64,000 nucleotides of DNA, from contig NZ_MLYO01000009.1 in NCBI RefSeq assembly GCF_001866665.1, positions 124,001 to 188,000 of the forward strand. Reading direction: 5' to 3'. Below, piece by piece: positions 1 to 8,414 of this stretch. Each line of letters starts with the position of its first letter. The stretch's first letter is position 1. The position numbers were made by a program, and so were the translations under genes. This DNA comes from Streptomyces monashensis. GTDB taxonomy: Bacteria > Actinomycetota > Actinomycetes > Streptomycetales > Streptomycetaceae. The notes beneath the pieces were generated by a model. It saw only the letters and a program-made list of their open reading frames with translations, was not told where the DNA came from and searched no databases.

Positions 1-182
1 TGCCTCCCGTGCCCTCCGCACCCGCCGTGCCCTCGACGCCGTCGACGCCCTCCGACGGGAGCACGCCGCTGTGCCCGCCCGTGTGCACCGCGGCCTACGG
101 CACCGGGGGCGGCTCGCGTCGTCTCCCGCCCGGGATCGATCTCGGCCTCGCCGAGCTGATGCTGAAGGGGATCATGCCGTGA
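1..182 (+). CDS. MCE-family lipoprotein, C-terminal tail (partial)
   Basis: Only the last 59 codons are in the window. The frame is open from base 3 and ends at a TGA overlapping the next start (GTGA). The residues are Pro/Ser/Thr-rich and end in GIDLGLAELMLKG, resembling tails of actinobacterial MCE proteins. Such proteins form the periplasm-side shuttle of Mce lipid importers. Position directly before another MCE gene and two Mce-associated genes supports this. The body of the protein lies outside the window, so the assignment rests on the tail and context. Confidence 0.6.
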   Translation, partial: PPVPSAPAVPSTPSTPSDGSTPLCPPVCTAAYGTGGGSRRLPPGIDLGLAELMLKGIMP

Positions 183-1453
183 TCACACGTACGGTCAGGG
201 CCCAGCTGCTCGCCTTCGCGACCGTCACCGCCCTCGGGGTGTCGTACGTCGGCGCCCGGTACACGGGCCTCGTGGACGACGTCCTGCACCGCGGCTACAC
301 CGTGCGCGCCGACTTCGCCGAGTCCGGGGGCGTCTTCCCCGGCGCCGAGGTCACCTACCGGGGCGTGCCGGTGGGCCGCGTGGGCGATCTGCGGCTGACC
401 GGGTCCGGGGTCTCGGTGGCGCTGAAGATCGAGGACGGCGCCCCGAGGATCCCGGCCGACACGCTCGCGGTGGTCGCCGACCGTTCGGCGGTGGGCGAGC
501 AGTACGTCGACCTCCAGCCGCGGCGGCCGGGCGGGCCGTACCTCATGGACGGCAGCCCGATCCCGCGCAGCCGCACCCGGACCCCGCTGCCGGTCACCGA
601 CCTGGTTCTCAGCCTCGACCGGCTGGTCAACTCGGTCGGCAAGGACGATCTGCGGGTCACCGTGGACGAGTTGGGCAAGGCCTTCGCCGGCACCGGACCG
701 AACCTGAGCCGGCTGGTGGACTCCGGCAACGCGCTGGTGGAATCGGCATCCGCGTCGCTCCCCCAGACGGTCTCGCTGATCGAGGACTCGCGGAAGGTAC
801 TCAAGACACAGGCCGACGAGGGCTCGGCCATCACGTCGTTCTCCCGCGACCTGGCCACGCTCACCGAGCAGCTGAAGTCGAGCGACGGCGATCTGCGCGG
901 GCTGATCGGCAACACCGCGCCCGCCACCGAGCAGTTGGACTCCCTGCTGAAGTCCGCCCGGCCGCACATACCGGTCCTGCTGGCCAACCTGATCAGCGGC
1001 GGCCAGATCACCCTGGCCCGGCTGCCCGGCGTCGAACAGGCCCTGGTCACGCTTCCGCTCACGGTCGCGGGCAGCTACACGGTCATCCCCGGCGACGGCA
1101 CCACCCACTTCGGGCTGACCGTGAACGCCGACGACCCGCCCGCGTGCACCCAGGGCTACGGCACCCAGCGGCGCGACCCCGCCGACACCGGCACCCGCCC
1201 GGCGAACACCGGCGCGCGTTGCACGGCACCGCGCGGCGGCAGGACGTCGGTGCGCGGTGCCCAGAACGCGCCCGGCCCGGCCGGCGGCCGGTACAGCGCC
1301 GGCCAGGCCGCCTTCGTGGCCCCGTACGACCCGGAGACCGGCACCGTGACCGGCCCGGACGGCACGCCCGTCGAGATCGGCTCGACAGGCGGCGAACAGA
1401 CCGTGTTCGGAAAGGAGTCCTGGCAATGGCTGCTCGTGGGACCGATGGCGTGA
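179..1453 (+). CDS. MCE family protein (MceF-like)
   Basis: A 424-residue mammalian-cell-entry protein of the type that assembles into the extracytoplasmic hexamer or shuttle of actinobacterial lipid/sterol importers. An N-terminal membrane anchor spans about residues 7-26. The MCE beta-barrel domain follows at about 38-115, with the characteristic run GVFPGAEVTYRGVPVGRVG. After it come a helical/coiled region to about 310 and a Pro/Gly-rich tail. I chose the GTG at 179 because it overlaps the upstream stop; longer reading upstream only mirrors the previous gene. It is the last MCE gene before two Mce-associated membrane proteins, the usual operon order. The transported lipid cannot be told from sequence. 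Confidence 0.88.
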   Translation: MITRTVRAQLLAFATVTALGVSYVGARYTGLVDDVLHRGYTVRADFAESGGVFPGAEVTYRGVPVGRVGDLRLTGSGVSVALKIEDGAPRIPADTLAVVADRSAVGEQYVDLQPRRPGGPYLMDGSPIPRSRTRTPLPVTDLVLSLDRLVNSVGKDDLRVTVDELGKAFAGTGPNLSRLVDSGNALVESASASLPQTVSLIEDSRKVLKTQADEGSAITSFSRDLATLTEQLKSSDGDLRGLIGNTAPATEQLDSLLKSARPHIPVLLANLISGGQITLARLPGVEQALVTLPLTVAGSYTVIPGDGTTHFGLTVNADDPPACTQGYGTQRRDPADTGTRPANTGARCTAPRGGRTSVRGAQNAPGPAGGRYSAGQAAFVAPYDPETGTVTGPDGTPVEIGSTGGEQTVFGKESWQWLLVGPMA

Positions 1454-1938
1454 CAGGAGGCCGGGCGAGGCTGCTGTCGGCGGGGCTCGTCGCCGCGACC
1501 GTGCTGACAACCGCGCTGTGTGTCTGGCTGGGCCTGAAGCTGGCCGACCAGCGCGCGGCGGAGCAGCGCCGTCAGGACATCCTGACGGCGGCCCGCCAGT
1601 CGGCGCTGAACTTCACCTCGCTCGACTACCGGCACTACGACCGGGACAGCCGCACCGTGCTGGAGGGCGCCACCGGCGACTTCAAGAAGCAGTTCGCCGC
1701 GCAGACCGCGCAGCTGACGAAGCTCGTCGCCCAGAACAGGTCGGTGTCCGAGGGGCAGGTCCTGGAAGCGGGCATCGTGCGGTCCGACGCGCGCTCGGCC
1801 CGGGTCCTGGTCGTGGCCGACAGCAAGGTGACCAACACCGCGGCGCCCGAGGGCCAGGCGCGCACCTACCGGCTCCAGCTCGACCTCGTGCGCGTGGCCG
1901 GCCGCTGGCTGACCTCCGACGTCACGTTCGTGGGCTGA
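1426..1938 (+). CDS. Mce-associated membrane protein (Mas), first copy
   Basis: A 170-residue protein with one transmembrane segment (about residues 13-35), a short helix and an extracytoplasmic domain. The domain carries the family motif LDYRHYDRD at about residue 66. Proteins of this type accompany mce operons and are thought to stabilise the Mce complex. The ATG at 1426 has AAAGGAG eight bases upstream (1411-1417) and lies inside the 3' end of the MCE gene, a 28-base overlap implying translational coupling. Much longer readings upstream in this frame are shadows of the MCE gene. Confidence 0.8.
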   Translation: MAARGTDGVTGGRARLLSAGLVAATVLTTALCVWLGLKLADQRAAEQRRQDILTAARQSALNFTSLDYRHYDRDSRTVLEGATGDFKKQFAAQTAQLTKLVAQNRSVSEGQVLEAGIVRSDARSARVLVVADSKVTNTAAPEGQARTYRLQLDLVRVAGRWLTSDVTFVG

Positions 1939-1995
1939 CCCGACTGAACTGACTGAAATGACCCGACTGTGAGGCCGTCCATGAGGAGAGACACC

Positions 1996-2775
1996 GTGGC
2001 GAACCCGACCTCCCGCACCCGCGGCACCGGCTCCCCGGGCCGCCGCACCATGACCGCGGCCGCCCGCGCGGCGGCCAAGCGCGCAGGAAGGCCGGCGCGC
2101 CCCGAGGGCACCGCCCGCCGGGAAGAGGAAGCCGCCCCCGGGCGCACCCTGCTCGTCGAGCCCCCGGCGGACGGCTGGGAGGACCCGCCGGAGCCCGCGC
2201 CGGAGCCCGAGCCCTTCGCGGACGGGCCGGAGGAGAGCGCGCCCTCGCGCAGGGCCGGACGGCGCCTGCTCACCGCGGTGCCGGTCCTCGCCCTCGTGGC
2301 GGCCCTGGTCCTCGTGGCGGCCCTGGTCGTGGCAGCCGTCCTCGGGTGGCAGTACCGGCAGGGGCGACAGGCGGAGCAGGCCCGGGGTGAGGCCCTCGCG
2401 GCCGCGCGGGAGGCGGCGCCGGTCGTGCTGTCGTACGACTACCGGCACCTGGACCGGGACTTCGCCCGGGCCCGCGCCCTGCTGACCGGGCACTTCCGCG
2501 ACCAGTACGGCAGGACGACGAAGACGGTGGTCGCGCCGACCGCGACGACGTACCACGGCGTGGTGAAGGCGACCGTGGCCACACCCTCCGACGGCGGCAC
2601 CCCCGCCGCATCCGTCGTGTCGGCCACCCCGGACAAGGCCGTCGTCCTGCTCTTCGTCAACCAGGTCACCCAGAGCACCCAGGCCCCCGAGCCCCGGCTG
2701 GACCTGAACCGGGTCCGACTGACGCTCACGCGCACCTCCGACGGCTGGAAGGTGAGTGGCGTCGATGCCCTCTGA
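1996..2775 (+). CDS. Mce-associated membrane protein (Mas), second copy
   Basis: A 259-residue protein with a long Ala/Pro/Glu-rich cytoplasmic N-terminus (about 1-90), one transmembrane helix (about 91-118) and an extracytoplasmic domain. The motif YDYRHLDRD matches LDYRHYDRD of the preceding gene, so the two are paralogues. GTG 1996 is preferred because GAGGAG lies seven bases upstream (1983-1988). GTG 1969 and ATG 1981 are possible but lack a site. It is the last gene of the mce operon and is followed by a strong hairpin. Confidence 0.75.
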   Translation: MANPTSRTRGTGSPGRRTMTAAARAAAKRAGRPARPEGTARREEEAAPGRTLLVEPPADGWEDPPEPAPEPEPFADGPEESAPSRRAGRRLLTAVPVLALVAALVLVAALVVAAVLGWQYRQGRQAEQARGEALAAAREAAPVVLSYDYRHLDRDFARARALLTGHFRDQYGRTTKTVVAPTATTYHGVVKATVATPSDGGTPAASVVSATPDKAVVLLFVNQVTQSTQAPEPRLDLNRVRLTLTRTSDGWKVSGVDAL

Positions 2776-2839
2776 GGGGCAGTACGACCACCCCACCACG
2801 GCAGGCCGTGGCACATCCAGCACTTGACGGCGTGAATGA

Positions 2840-2881
2840 GCACGGGTGGGCGCACGCCGTTCTGCGTGCGCCCACCCGTGC
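2840..2881. terminator. Bidirectional terminator hairpin
   Basis: An 18-base perfect inverted repeat (2840-2857 with 2864-2881) with a six-base loop. It lies between the convergent ends of the mce operon and the phosphodiesterase gene, so it can stop transcription from both sides. There is no U-tract, as is common in Streptomyces. Confidence 0.85.
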
Positions 2882-2903
2882 CGGGGTCACAGGTCGCCGA
2901 GGG

Positions 2904-4568
2904 TCAACGGACCGGCAGGACCGGGGTGTGGTCCTTCTGGACGGCCTGCAGGTTGTGGGGATTCAGGCCCAGGAGGGACAGGATCGTCGGGGCGATCTGG
3001 GTGGTCTCGACCGGAGCGGACCTGGTCACGCCCGCGGGGGTGCCTGCGCCGGAGACGACGAGCGGGACGTCCAGGTCGTCGGCGTGGGCGCCGCCGTGTT
3101 CGGCGATCTTCTTGGTGCCGCCCGTGTAGACCACGCCGTACCTGGCGATGCCGAACAGGTCCGGGACCCGGGCGTCTCCGGGCTTGACGCCGAAGTACGC
3201 GGCCGCCTCCCTGCCCGCGTAGACCCTGCTGAGCCCGCTGTTGGTGAAGGACTTGGTGGGCTTGCCGTTGATGTCGGTGCCCTTGCCGCTCTGCGCGAGC
3301 AGGTACTGCTTGGCGAACGAGGTGGCCCCGGCGGAGCGGTCGTTGAGCCACAGCAGCATGCCGTCGTCGTCCACGGAGTGCGCGACGAGGTCGCCGGCAC
3401 CCGGGTGCTTCTTCTTCCAGGCGGCGTTGAGCCCGTCGAGCAGCGGGCCGTCGTCGACACGGGTCAGGGCCGTGGGGTCGGTGGGCGACTGGCCGTGCTT
3501 GGCGGACAGGATGATGTCCGTGCTGGAGGCCAGGCCCTTGGCCCGGATCTCCTTGACCATCGCGCCGATCTCGGTGTTGACGTAGTCGAGGTTCTTCCGC
3601 AGCAGCGGGCCGGGGACGCCCTTGGAGGTATAGCCGCCCTTGAGGCCTTCGGAGGAGGGCAGCTTCTCCGCGGTGGACACCGACTGGAAGTTCATGCCGA
3701 ACACCGCCGGGGCGCCGACCTTGTGACTGCCGCTGTGGTCGTAGCCGTCGATCTCGTTGAGAACGGCCTTGACCTTGTAGCTGTCGTACTGCTCGGTCGC
3801 CTTGTTGTCGGTGGTCCAGTCGTTCCCGGCCGGGTAGCCGCCTGCGTCGCTGTTGATCTCCGGCGAGAACTGGTCCTGGATGCCCGTGCCCGAAGGGCCG
3901 TTGAGGATGTCGTAGGCGATGTGCTTGTCCGACCAGGCGGTGCGCAGGCCGGCCTTGCGGGCCACGTTGAAGACGGTGTTCACCTGCAGGTAGGAGTGCG
4001 GGTAGACCGGCTTGCAGGTCGTGGGGTCGACGGGCAGCTTGCTCGGGTCGAGCAGGCTCCGCGGCCGGCCGGTCATCTGCAGGATGCTGCCGGGCAGGTT
4101 CTTCAGGCCCTGGCCGGCATCGAGGGAGGCCTTGTTCTTGTCCATGTCCTCGGTCATGTCCACCTCGACGCCGGGCTTGACGCCCTTGCAGTGGGTGGTG
4201 CCGGCCGGGAGCAGGGCGTGGTTGTACACGTCGTCGTAGTAGATGCCGGTGGTACCCGGGCCGCCGCCGGTGACCTGGGCGGTCATGCCGGGGAAGGAGT
4301 CCGAGGGGGTGGTGGTGTGCGCGTGGGTGTAGTGCACGCCGCCGTTCACCAGCCGGGCCAGTGCGGAGCCGGGGTGGCGGGTGATGTACCAGGCCAGATC
4401 CGACTGGTGCAGACCGTCGACGGACAGCAGGAGGACGTGCTTGGCGGCCGCCGGCTTCTGCGGCGCGGCGGAGGAACCGGTGAGCTCCGACGCGGCGGCG
4501 AGCGAGCCTCCGGCGAGGGTCGTGGCGACACCGAGGGCGGCGGCCAGTCGTATGGATCGGCGGTTCAC
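2904..4568 (-). CDS. Secreted alkaline-phosphatase-superfamily phosphodiesterase/nucleotide pyrophosphatase
   Basis: A 554-residue exported hydrolase of the type I phosphodiesterase/nucleotide pyrophosphatase fold. A signal peptide covers about residues 1-28. LLLSVDGL (about 49) supplies a metal-binding Asp. HTTTPSDSFPG (about 85-95) carries the Thr/Ser nucleophile region. AKHGQSP and EHGGAHADD near the C-terminus supply metal-binding His/Asp. Predicted action is metal-dependent cleavage of phosphate mono- or diesters outside the cell; the substrate is unknown. GTG 4568 is chosen over TTG 4574 because GGAG sits six bases upstream. The gene is monocistronic and convergent with the mce operon. 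Confidence 0.82.
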   Translation of the reverse strand: MNRRSIRLAAALGVATTLAGGSLAAASELTGSSAAPQKPAAAKHVLLLSVDGLHQSDLAWYITRHPGSALARLVNGGVHYTHAHTTTPSDSFPGMTAQVTGGGPGTTGIYYDDVYNHALLPAGTTHCKGVKPGVEVDMTEDMDKNKASLDAGQGLKNLPGSILQMTGRPRSLLDPSKLPVDPTTCKPVYPHSYLQVNTVFNVARKAGLRTAWSDKHIAYDILNGPSGTGIQDQFSPEINSDAGGYPAGNDWTTDNKATEQYDSYKVKAVLNEIDGYDHSGSHKVGAPAVFGMNFQSVSTAEKLPSSEGLKGGYTSKGVPGPLLRKNLDYVNTEIGAMVKEIRAKGLASSTDIILSAKHGQSPTDPTALTRVDDGPLLDGLNAAWKKKHPGAGDLVAHSVDDDGMLLWLNDRSAGATSFAKQYLLAQSGKGTDINGKPTKSFTNSGLSRVYAGREAAAYFGVKPGDARVPDLFGIARYGVVYTGGTKKIAEHGGAHADDLDVPLVVSGAGTPAGVTRSAPVETTQIAPTILSLLGLNPHNLQAVQKDHTPVLPVR

Positions 4569-4988
4569 AACCAACTCCAGTTGCTACTGATGACGCGGGC
4601 GGCGATGCGGGACATGACTAGCCGCCGGTTCTGTCGCGGCAGCAGCCGGAATCTGAACATTCGACAAACCCGCCGTGTTCGCCCCTCCACGTAAGACCGT
4701 GGTCCGGTGGTGCAGGAGCGACGGAAGTGAAGCAGGCACTGGCCTCGACCGGCCTGCACGAGGACGTGGCCGACGACGTTGAGAAGACGTTGAGAAGACG
4801 TCGGGCACGGCGGGTGGCGGCCCCGTCGGCACAGGCGTAACCGCGCCGTCGGCACGCGACGAACGAACGACCCTGACCGCAAGCACCACCTGTTGCAGGC
4901 CGGGGGGCGGTTCCATCGAGTGGGTCATGTCCGTGTTCTGTCTCCAAACAGCGCAACCACCCTCGGGGGTGTCACAGTTACCCAAGGC
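4569..4988. other. Intergenic region, divergent promoters expected
   Basis: About 420 bases between the divergent phosphodiesterase and deacetylase genes. No coding frame is convincing. A short tandem duplication (GACGTTGAGAA twice, near 4777-4800) is the only structure I see. Promoters for both neighbours should lie here, but none stands out. Confidence 0.4.
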
Positions 4989-5762
4989 ATGGAGAACACG
5001 GGCAGTACACATGTCACGCGCCGGGCCCTGCTGTCTGTCGGCGGACTGATGTTTCTCAGCGCCTGCACAGCCCCTGGCGGTACGCCTGAACACGCAGAGA
5101 CGTCCGCGCCCGACAGCGTGAAGCCCACTCATCCGGGCGACTCTCACGCCAGCGAGCCGGCCTACGTCGAGCTGCCGGGCAGGCCGGAGTTCTACGTTCA
5201 CCAGGGCCCGCGAGCGATCGCGCTGACCATCGACGACGGTCCGAACCCCGAATGGACTCCGCAGGTGCTGGACATCCTGCGCCGCTACGCCGTAACCGCC
5301 ACGTTCTGCCAGGTCGGTGCCCGTGTGAGCGCGCACCCCAGCGTGGTGCGGGCGGTGGCCGCCGAAGGCCATCTGATCGCCAACCACACCTGGACCCACG
5401 CCGACCTGGCCCGGGCATCCGCGGCGACCGTCCGCTCCCAGCTGGAGCGCACCAGCGACACGATCGAGAAGGTCACCGGCCATCGCCCCACGATCTTCCG
5501 CGCCCCCTACGGAGTCTGGTCGGAGCCAACCCTGGCCACCTGCGGCGAGATGGGCATGCGGCTCCTGGACTGGTCCGTCGACCCCCACGACTGGTCACGA
5601 CCAGGCACCTCGCTCATCGTCGAGCGGATCATGGCTCACGCCCATCCCGGATCGATCATCCTCGAGCACGACGGCGGAGGGGACCGCTCCCAGACAGTGG
5701 CCGCCCTGCGCCTGGTGCTTCCCCGCCTGCTCGACGCCGGTTATCAGTTCGTCACCCCCTGA
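4989..5762 (+). CDS. Polysaccharide deacetylase lipoprotein (CE4/NodB domain)
   Basis: A 257-residue enzyme predicted to remove N- or O-acetyl groups from cell-wall or exogenous polysaccharides outside the cell. The N-terminus has RR followed by a hydrophobic stretch ending in the lipobox LSAC (Cys26), so it should be a Tat/Sec lipoprotein. All NodB motifs are visible: TIDDGPNP (Asp82/Asp83), HTWTH (metal His133/His137), RAPYG, DPHDW and a final LEHDGG. ATG 4989 is chosen because it gives the signal peptide. The ribosome site is weak. Confidence 0.88.
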   Translation: MENTGSTHVTRRALLSVGGLMFLSACTAPGGTPEHAETSAPDSVKPTHPGDSHASEPAYVELPGRPEFYVHQGPRAIALTIDDGPNPEWTPQVLDILRRYAVTATFCQVGARVSAHPSVVRAVAAEGHLIANHTWTHADLARASAATVRSQLERTSDTIEKVTGHRPTIFRAPYGVWSEPTLATCGEMGMRLLDWSVDPHDWSRPGTSLIVERIMAHAHPGSIILEHDGGGDRSQTVAALRLVLPRLLDAGYQFVTP

Positions 5763-6192
5763 CGGGAGGTGCCGACGGCGACGGGATCGCGGGCCGGCCT
5801 CGGACCCCGTTCTCATCCTGCTCATCGACCTGCCCAACCCCGAAGAGCTCCGTCAGCTCACTGCTGGCGTCGCCGGCGCTGGTCGGCCCGCCGCGCCGGA
5901 ATACAGGACGAGCACCGTCTGCGGCGGCATCACCTGGCCGACGGTACCGACACGGTCAGGGCCCATGTCGAGCATCGGACACCAAGGAGCACGCCCTGCG
6001 ACGGCGCCGGAGTCCTGCTCGGGCTGGTCTCCCCAACCGCGCGGAGGGGCCCGCACCCGTGTCCGGATGCGAGCCCCCTCGGCGGCGAAGCTCCGCTGCC
6101 GTGGAGCCCGTGGTCGGGGCGCCCGGCTTGACGATGTCGATCTTGTAGGCGGCGAACCCCGTCGCCACGCGGTGCGGCGGGGTGCCGGTCCG
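5763..6192. other. Intergenic region without a recognisable gene
   Basis: About 430 bases between convergent genes. Several short open frames exist on both strands (for example minus 5956-6168), but none has a ribosome site or a family signature. Nothing supportable seen. Confidence 0.4.
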
Positions 6193-7119
6193 TCAGGCGG
6201 CGGGCCGGCTGCGGCGCGTGCACATGGTGAAGAGCGCGGGTACTGCGACCGCGGCGACCATGAGGGTCATGGTGGGCACGTCGAACTCGCCGCCCAGGGC
6301 CGACGCGCTGAGGTAGGTGCAGGCGGGCAGGCAGGACATGACCATTCCGGCACGGAAGGTGTCGGACCGCTGCAGTCCGATCTGCAGCACGAACAGCGGG
6401 ATGGTAACGGTGAGCAGCGAGATCAGCCACAGCTGCCCGATGTGGCCGGGCGAGCCGAGCTGGTCCGTGCGGGTCGCGAGAACGCACAGCGCGATGATGT
6501 ACGTGAGGTGGAACCGGTGCGCGCTGACGGTCACGGGGGCCACCTGCGCCTCGCCGAGGCGGCGCGAGATCAGCCCGATGCATCCGGCGCTGGTACCCGC
6601 GACGAGCGCGAGGACCGAGCCGGCCAGCAGCGCGCTGGTGTGTCCCGGCGCGCTGTCCTGGTAGAAGCGCCAGGCGCTGACGCAGGCCAGCCCGAAGACC
6701 AGCGCGGCCGCCGGCAGATCGCGCCACGCGGGGTTCGTGTGCCGTGGTATCGCGAGGAGCGCGAAGATCACGAGAGGGCCGACTCCGGCCTCCAGGAAGC
6801 TGGCCGCGCCGGAGGGCATGAGGCTGAGGGACAGGTAGAAGCACAGGAACGTCACTGCTGTGGCCACGTTCAGCTGCACCAGCAGGCGGCGCCCGCGGTG
6901 GCCGAGCGCCACGTGCGCGGCGGTGGCGCCGCGCCGCTGCAGGGCTCCCACGGCGTTGAAGATGACCGCTGCGGAGAAGAACGCGAGGAACGAGATCAGG
7001 AAGCTGTCGGTCGAACTGATCCGGCCGTCGAAAAGACCGTTCCCGACGGCCTGCAGGACGACAGCGACGACGACACAGACCAACCCGTACGGGCCCGTTG
7101 ACGCGGGCGGCTTGTGCAC
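6193..7119 (-). CDS. EamA/DMT-family transporter
   Basis: A 308-residue integral membrane protein with about ten hydrophobic helices in two similar halves, typical of EamA drug/metabolite exporters. The GTG start has GAGGG about seven bases upstream. It lies 15 bases after the ATP-grasp gene stop and is the last gene of a three-gene minus-strand operon. An exporter behind a ligase and an oxidoreductase suggests export of, or self-protection against, a small amino-acid-derived product. Substrate unknown. Confidence 0.85.
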   Translation of the reverse strand: MHKPPASTGPYGLVCVVVAVVLQAVGNGLFDGRISSTDSFLISFLAFFSAAVIFNAVGALQRRGATAAHVALGHRGRRLLVQLNVATAVTFLCFYLSLSLMPSGAASFLEAGVGPLVIFALLAIPRHTNPAWRDLPAAALVFGLACVSAWRFYQDSAPGHTSALLAGSVLALVAGTSAGCIGLISRRLGEAQVAPVTVSAHRFHLTYIIALCVLATRTDQLGSPGHIGQLWLISLLTVTIPLFVLQIGLQRSDTFRAGMVMSCLPACTYLSASALGGEFDVPTMTLMVAAVAVPALFTMCTRRSRPAA

Positions 7120-7134
7120 GGCGAACCCTCGCGC

Positions 7135-8370
7135 TCAGCCGACGGTGAAGACGGCGTCGGCGTCTTCCATGGCGTGAAGTTCGGCCAGCGCCTTGTCGAC
7201 CACATCGGCTTCCGTGTGCGCGAAGAAGGCCAGGCCGGTCGTGCCGACGGTGAGCGGGTTCGCCGGGGAGACGGCGGTGCCGAGGGCCGGGAGCTTGAGG
7301 AAGCTGTGGAAGCCGGGAAGCCGCCGGACCTGGGCCAGGCCGGGCATGGCAGTGATGCGGCCTTCGCGGTAGATCCGCAGCAGGACCATGGCCAGCGCCT
7401 GTTGGGGACGGTACTCCTGCTCGAAGCGCTGCTCGAAGCGCGTACGGTCCAGAAGGCTCTCCGCGAGGAGCGTGGCGTGGCTGTGGCCCAGCGCAGCGGT
7501 GTACACGTCCGCGGGCTGGATCGGGCCCATCAGGCGGGCGTTGACCTCGATGAGGCGGGGTCCCCGGGCGGTGAGCCGGACCTCGGTGTGGGCCGCGCCC
7601 TCCTTGAGACCGAGCGCGTCCAGGCAGGACATCACATAGCGCACGGCGTCCTGCTCCGCCTCGTTCAGCTCCTTGAGCAAAACGGCGTCGCGGATGAGGG
7701 GCTTTCCCGCGACCTCGTCGATGCGGTAGAGGAACACGTCCGAGAGGAGGTGACGCCCGCCGGTGCTGATGGTGTCGACGATGTACTGCGGTCCGTCGAT
7801 GAACTCCTGCACGAGCACTCGGGAGTTGGTCTCTCCCAGGTAGTTCTCCTGCCCGGCGATCGCCGAGTACGCGGCGCGGAGTTCGCCGGCGTCGTAGCAG
7901 ACCGCGCACCCGTCGCTGCCGGCGCTGTTGGCGGGCTTGACGACGACGGGGAAGGCGTCGAATCCGGTGAGGAACTCCTCCACCTCGTCGCCGCTGTGCA
8001 GCTCCCGGCTCCATCCGGTCGGCAGGCCGGCGGCGGAGACAGCGCGGAGCATCTCGTTCTTGTCCCGGCGGGCGCCGGCGAGGCCGAGGTCGTTGTGGGG
8101 CAGGCCGAGGGCGGCGGAGAGCTGGTTGGCGAAGGTCACGCCGTACTCGCTGCCCGGGCACACGGCGATCGGCGTCAGGCCGGCCAGGGCGGCCAGGGCG
8201 TCCTCTTCGCCGGTGCACAGCAGCTTGTGCGGGTGAGGGTCGGTGCTGTACGCGTTGCGCAGGCCGCTCTGCCAGAGGTGGACGACGTGGGCGCCGTACT
8301 CCTGACAGGCGGCGCTGAAGCTGATGCCGGTGGAGGTGGGGTCGACGACGATGACGACAGGAAGGTTCAT
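7135..8370 (-). CDS. ATP-grasp domain ligase
   Basis: A 411-residue ATP-grasp enzyme, the fold that couples ATP hydrolysis to carboxylate-amine or carboxylate-thiol bond formation through an acyl-phosphate. The N-terminal Rossmann-like pre-domain starts NLPVVIVVDPTSTG. The central part has VVKPANSAGSDG (nucleotide-binding loop, about residues 146-157) and VQEFIDGPQY. The end has EVRLTARGPRLIEVNAR, which supplies Mg-binding Glu/Asn. The closest functional classes are L-amino-acid ligases and carbamoyl-phosphate-synthase-like enzymes. ATG 8370 is used; GTG 8382 in frame is an alternative. Context with an FAD enzyme and exporter suggests dipeptide or amide formation, which is inference. Confidence 0.85.
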   Translation of the reverse strand: MNLPVVIVVDPTSTGISFSAACQEYGAHVVHLWQSGLRNAYSTDPHPHKLLCTGEEDALAALAGLTPIAVCPGSEYGVTFANQLSAALGLPHNDLGLAGARRDKNEMLRAVSAAGLPTGWSRELHSGDEVEEFLTGFDAFPVVVKPANSAGSDGCAVCYDAGELRAAYSAIAGQENYLGETNSRVLVQEFIDGPQYIVDTISTGGRHLLSDVFLYRIDEVAGKPLIRDAVLLKELNEAEQDAVRYVMSCLDALGLKEGAAHTEVRLTARGPRLIEVNARLMGPIQPADVYTAALGHSHATLLAESLLDRTRFEQRFEQEYRPQQALAMVLLRIYREGRITAMPGLAQVRRLPGFHSFLKLPALGTAVSPANPLTVGTTGLAFFAHTEADVVDKALAELHAMEDADAVFTVG

Positions 8371-8414
8371 TGTTTCGTGCACTTCTGTACGGGGGTGAGG
8401 GGGACTGTGGGGGG

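Noticed and set aside
2808..4694. 628-codon open frame opposite the phosphodiesterase gene
   Set aside because: It is the antisense shadow of a clear secreted phosphodiesterase; composition is Gly/Val/Arg-rich without domains.
5930..8218. 762-codon minus-strand frame
   Set aside because: Arg/Pro-rich shadow of the EamA and ATP-grasp genes in another frame.
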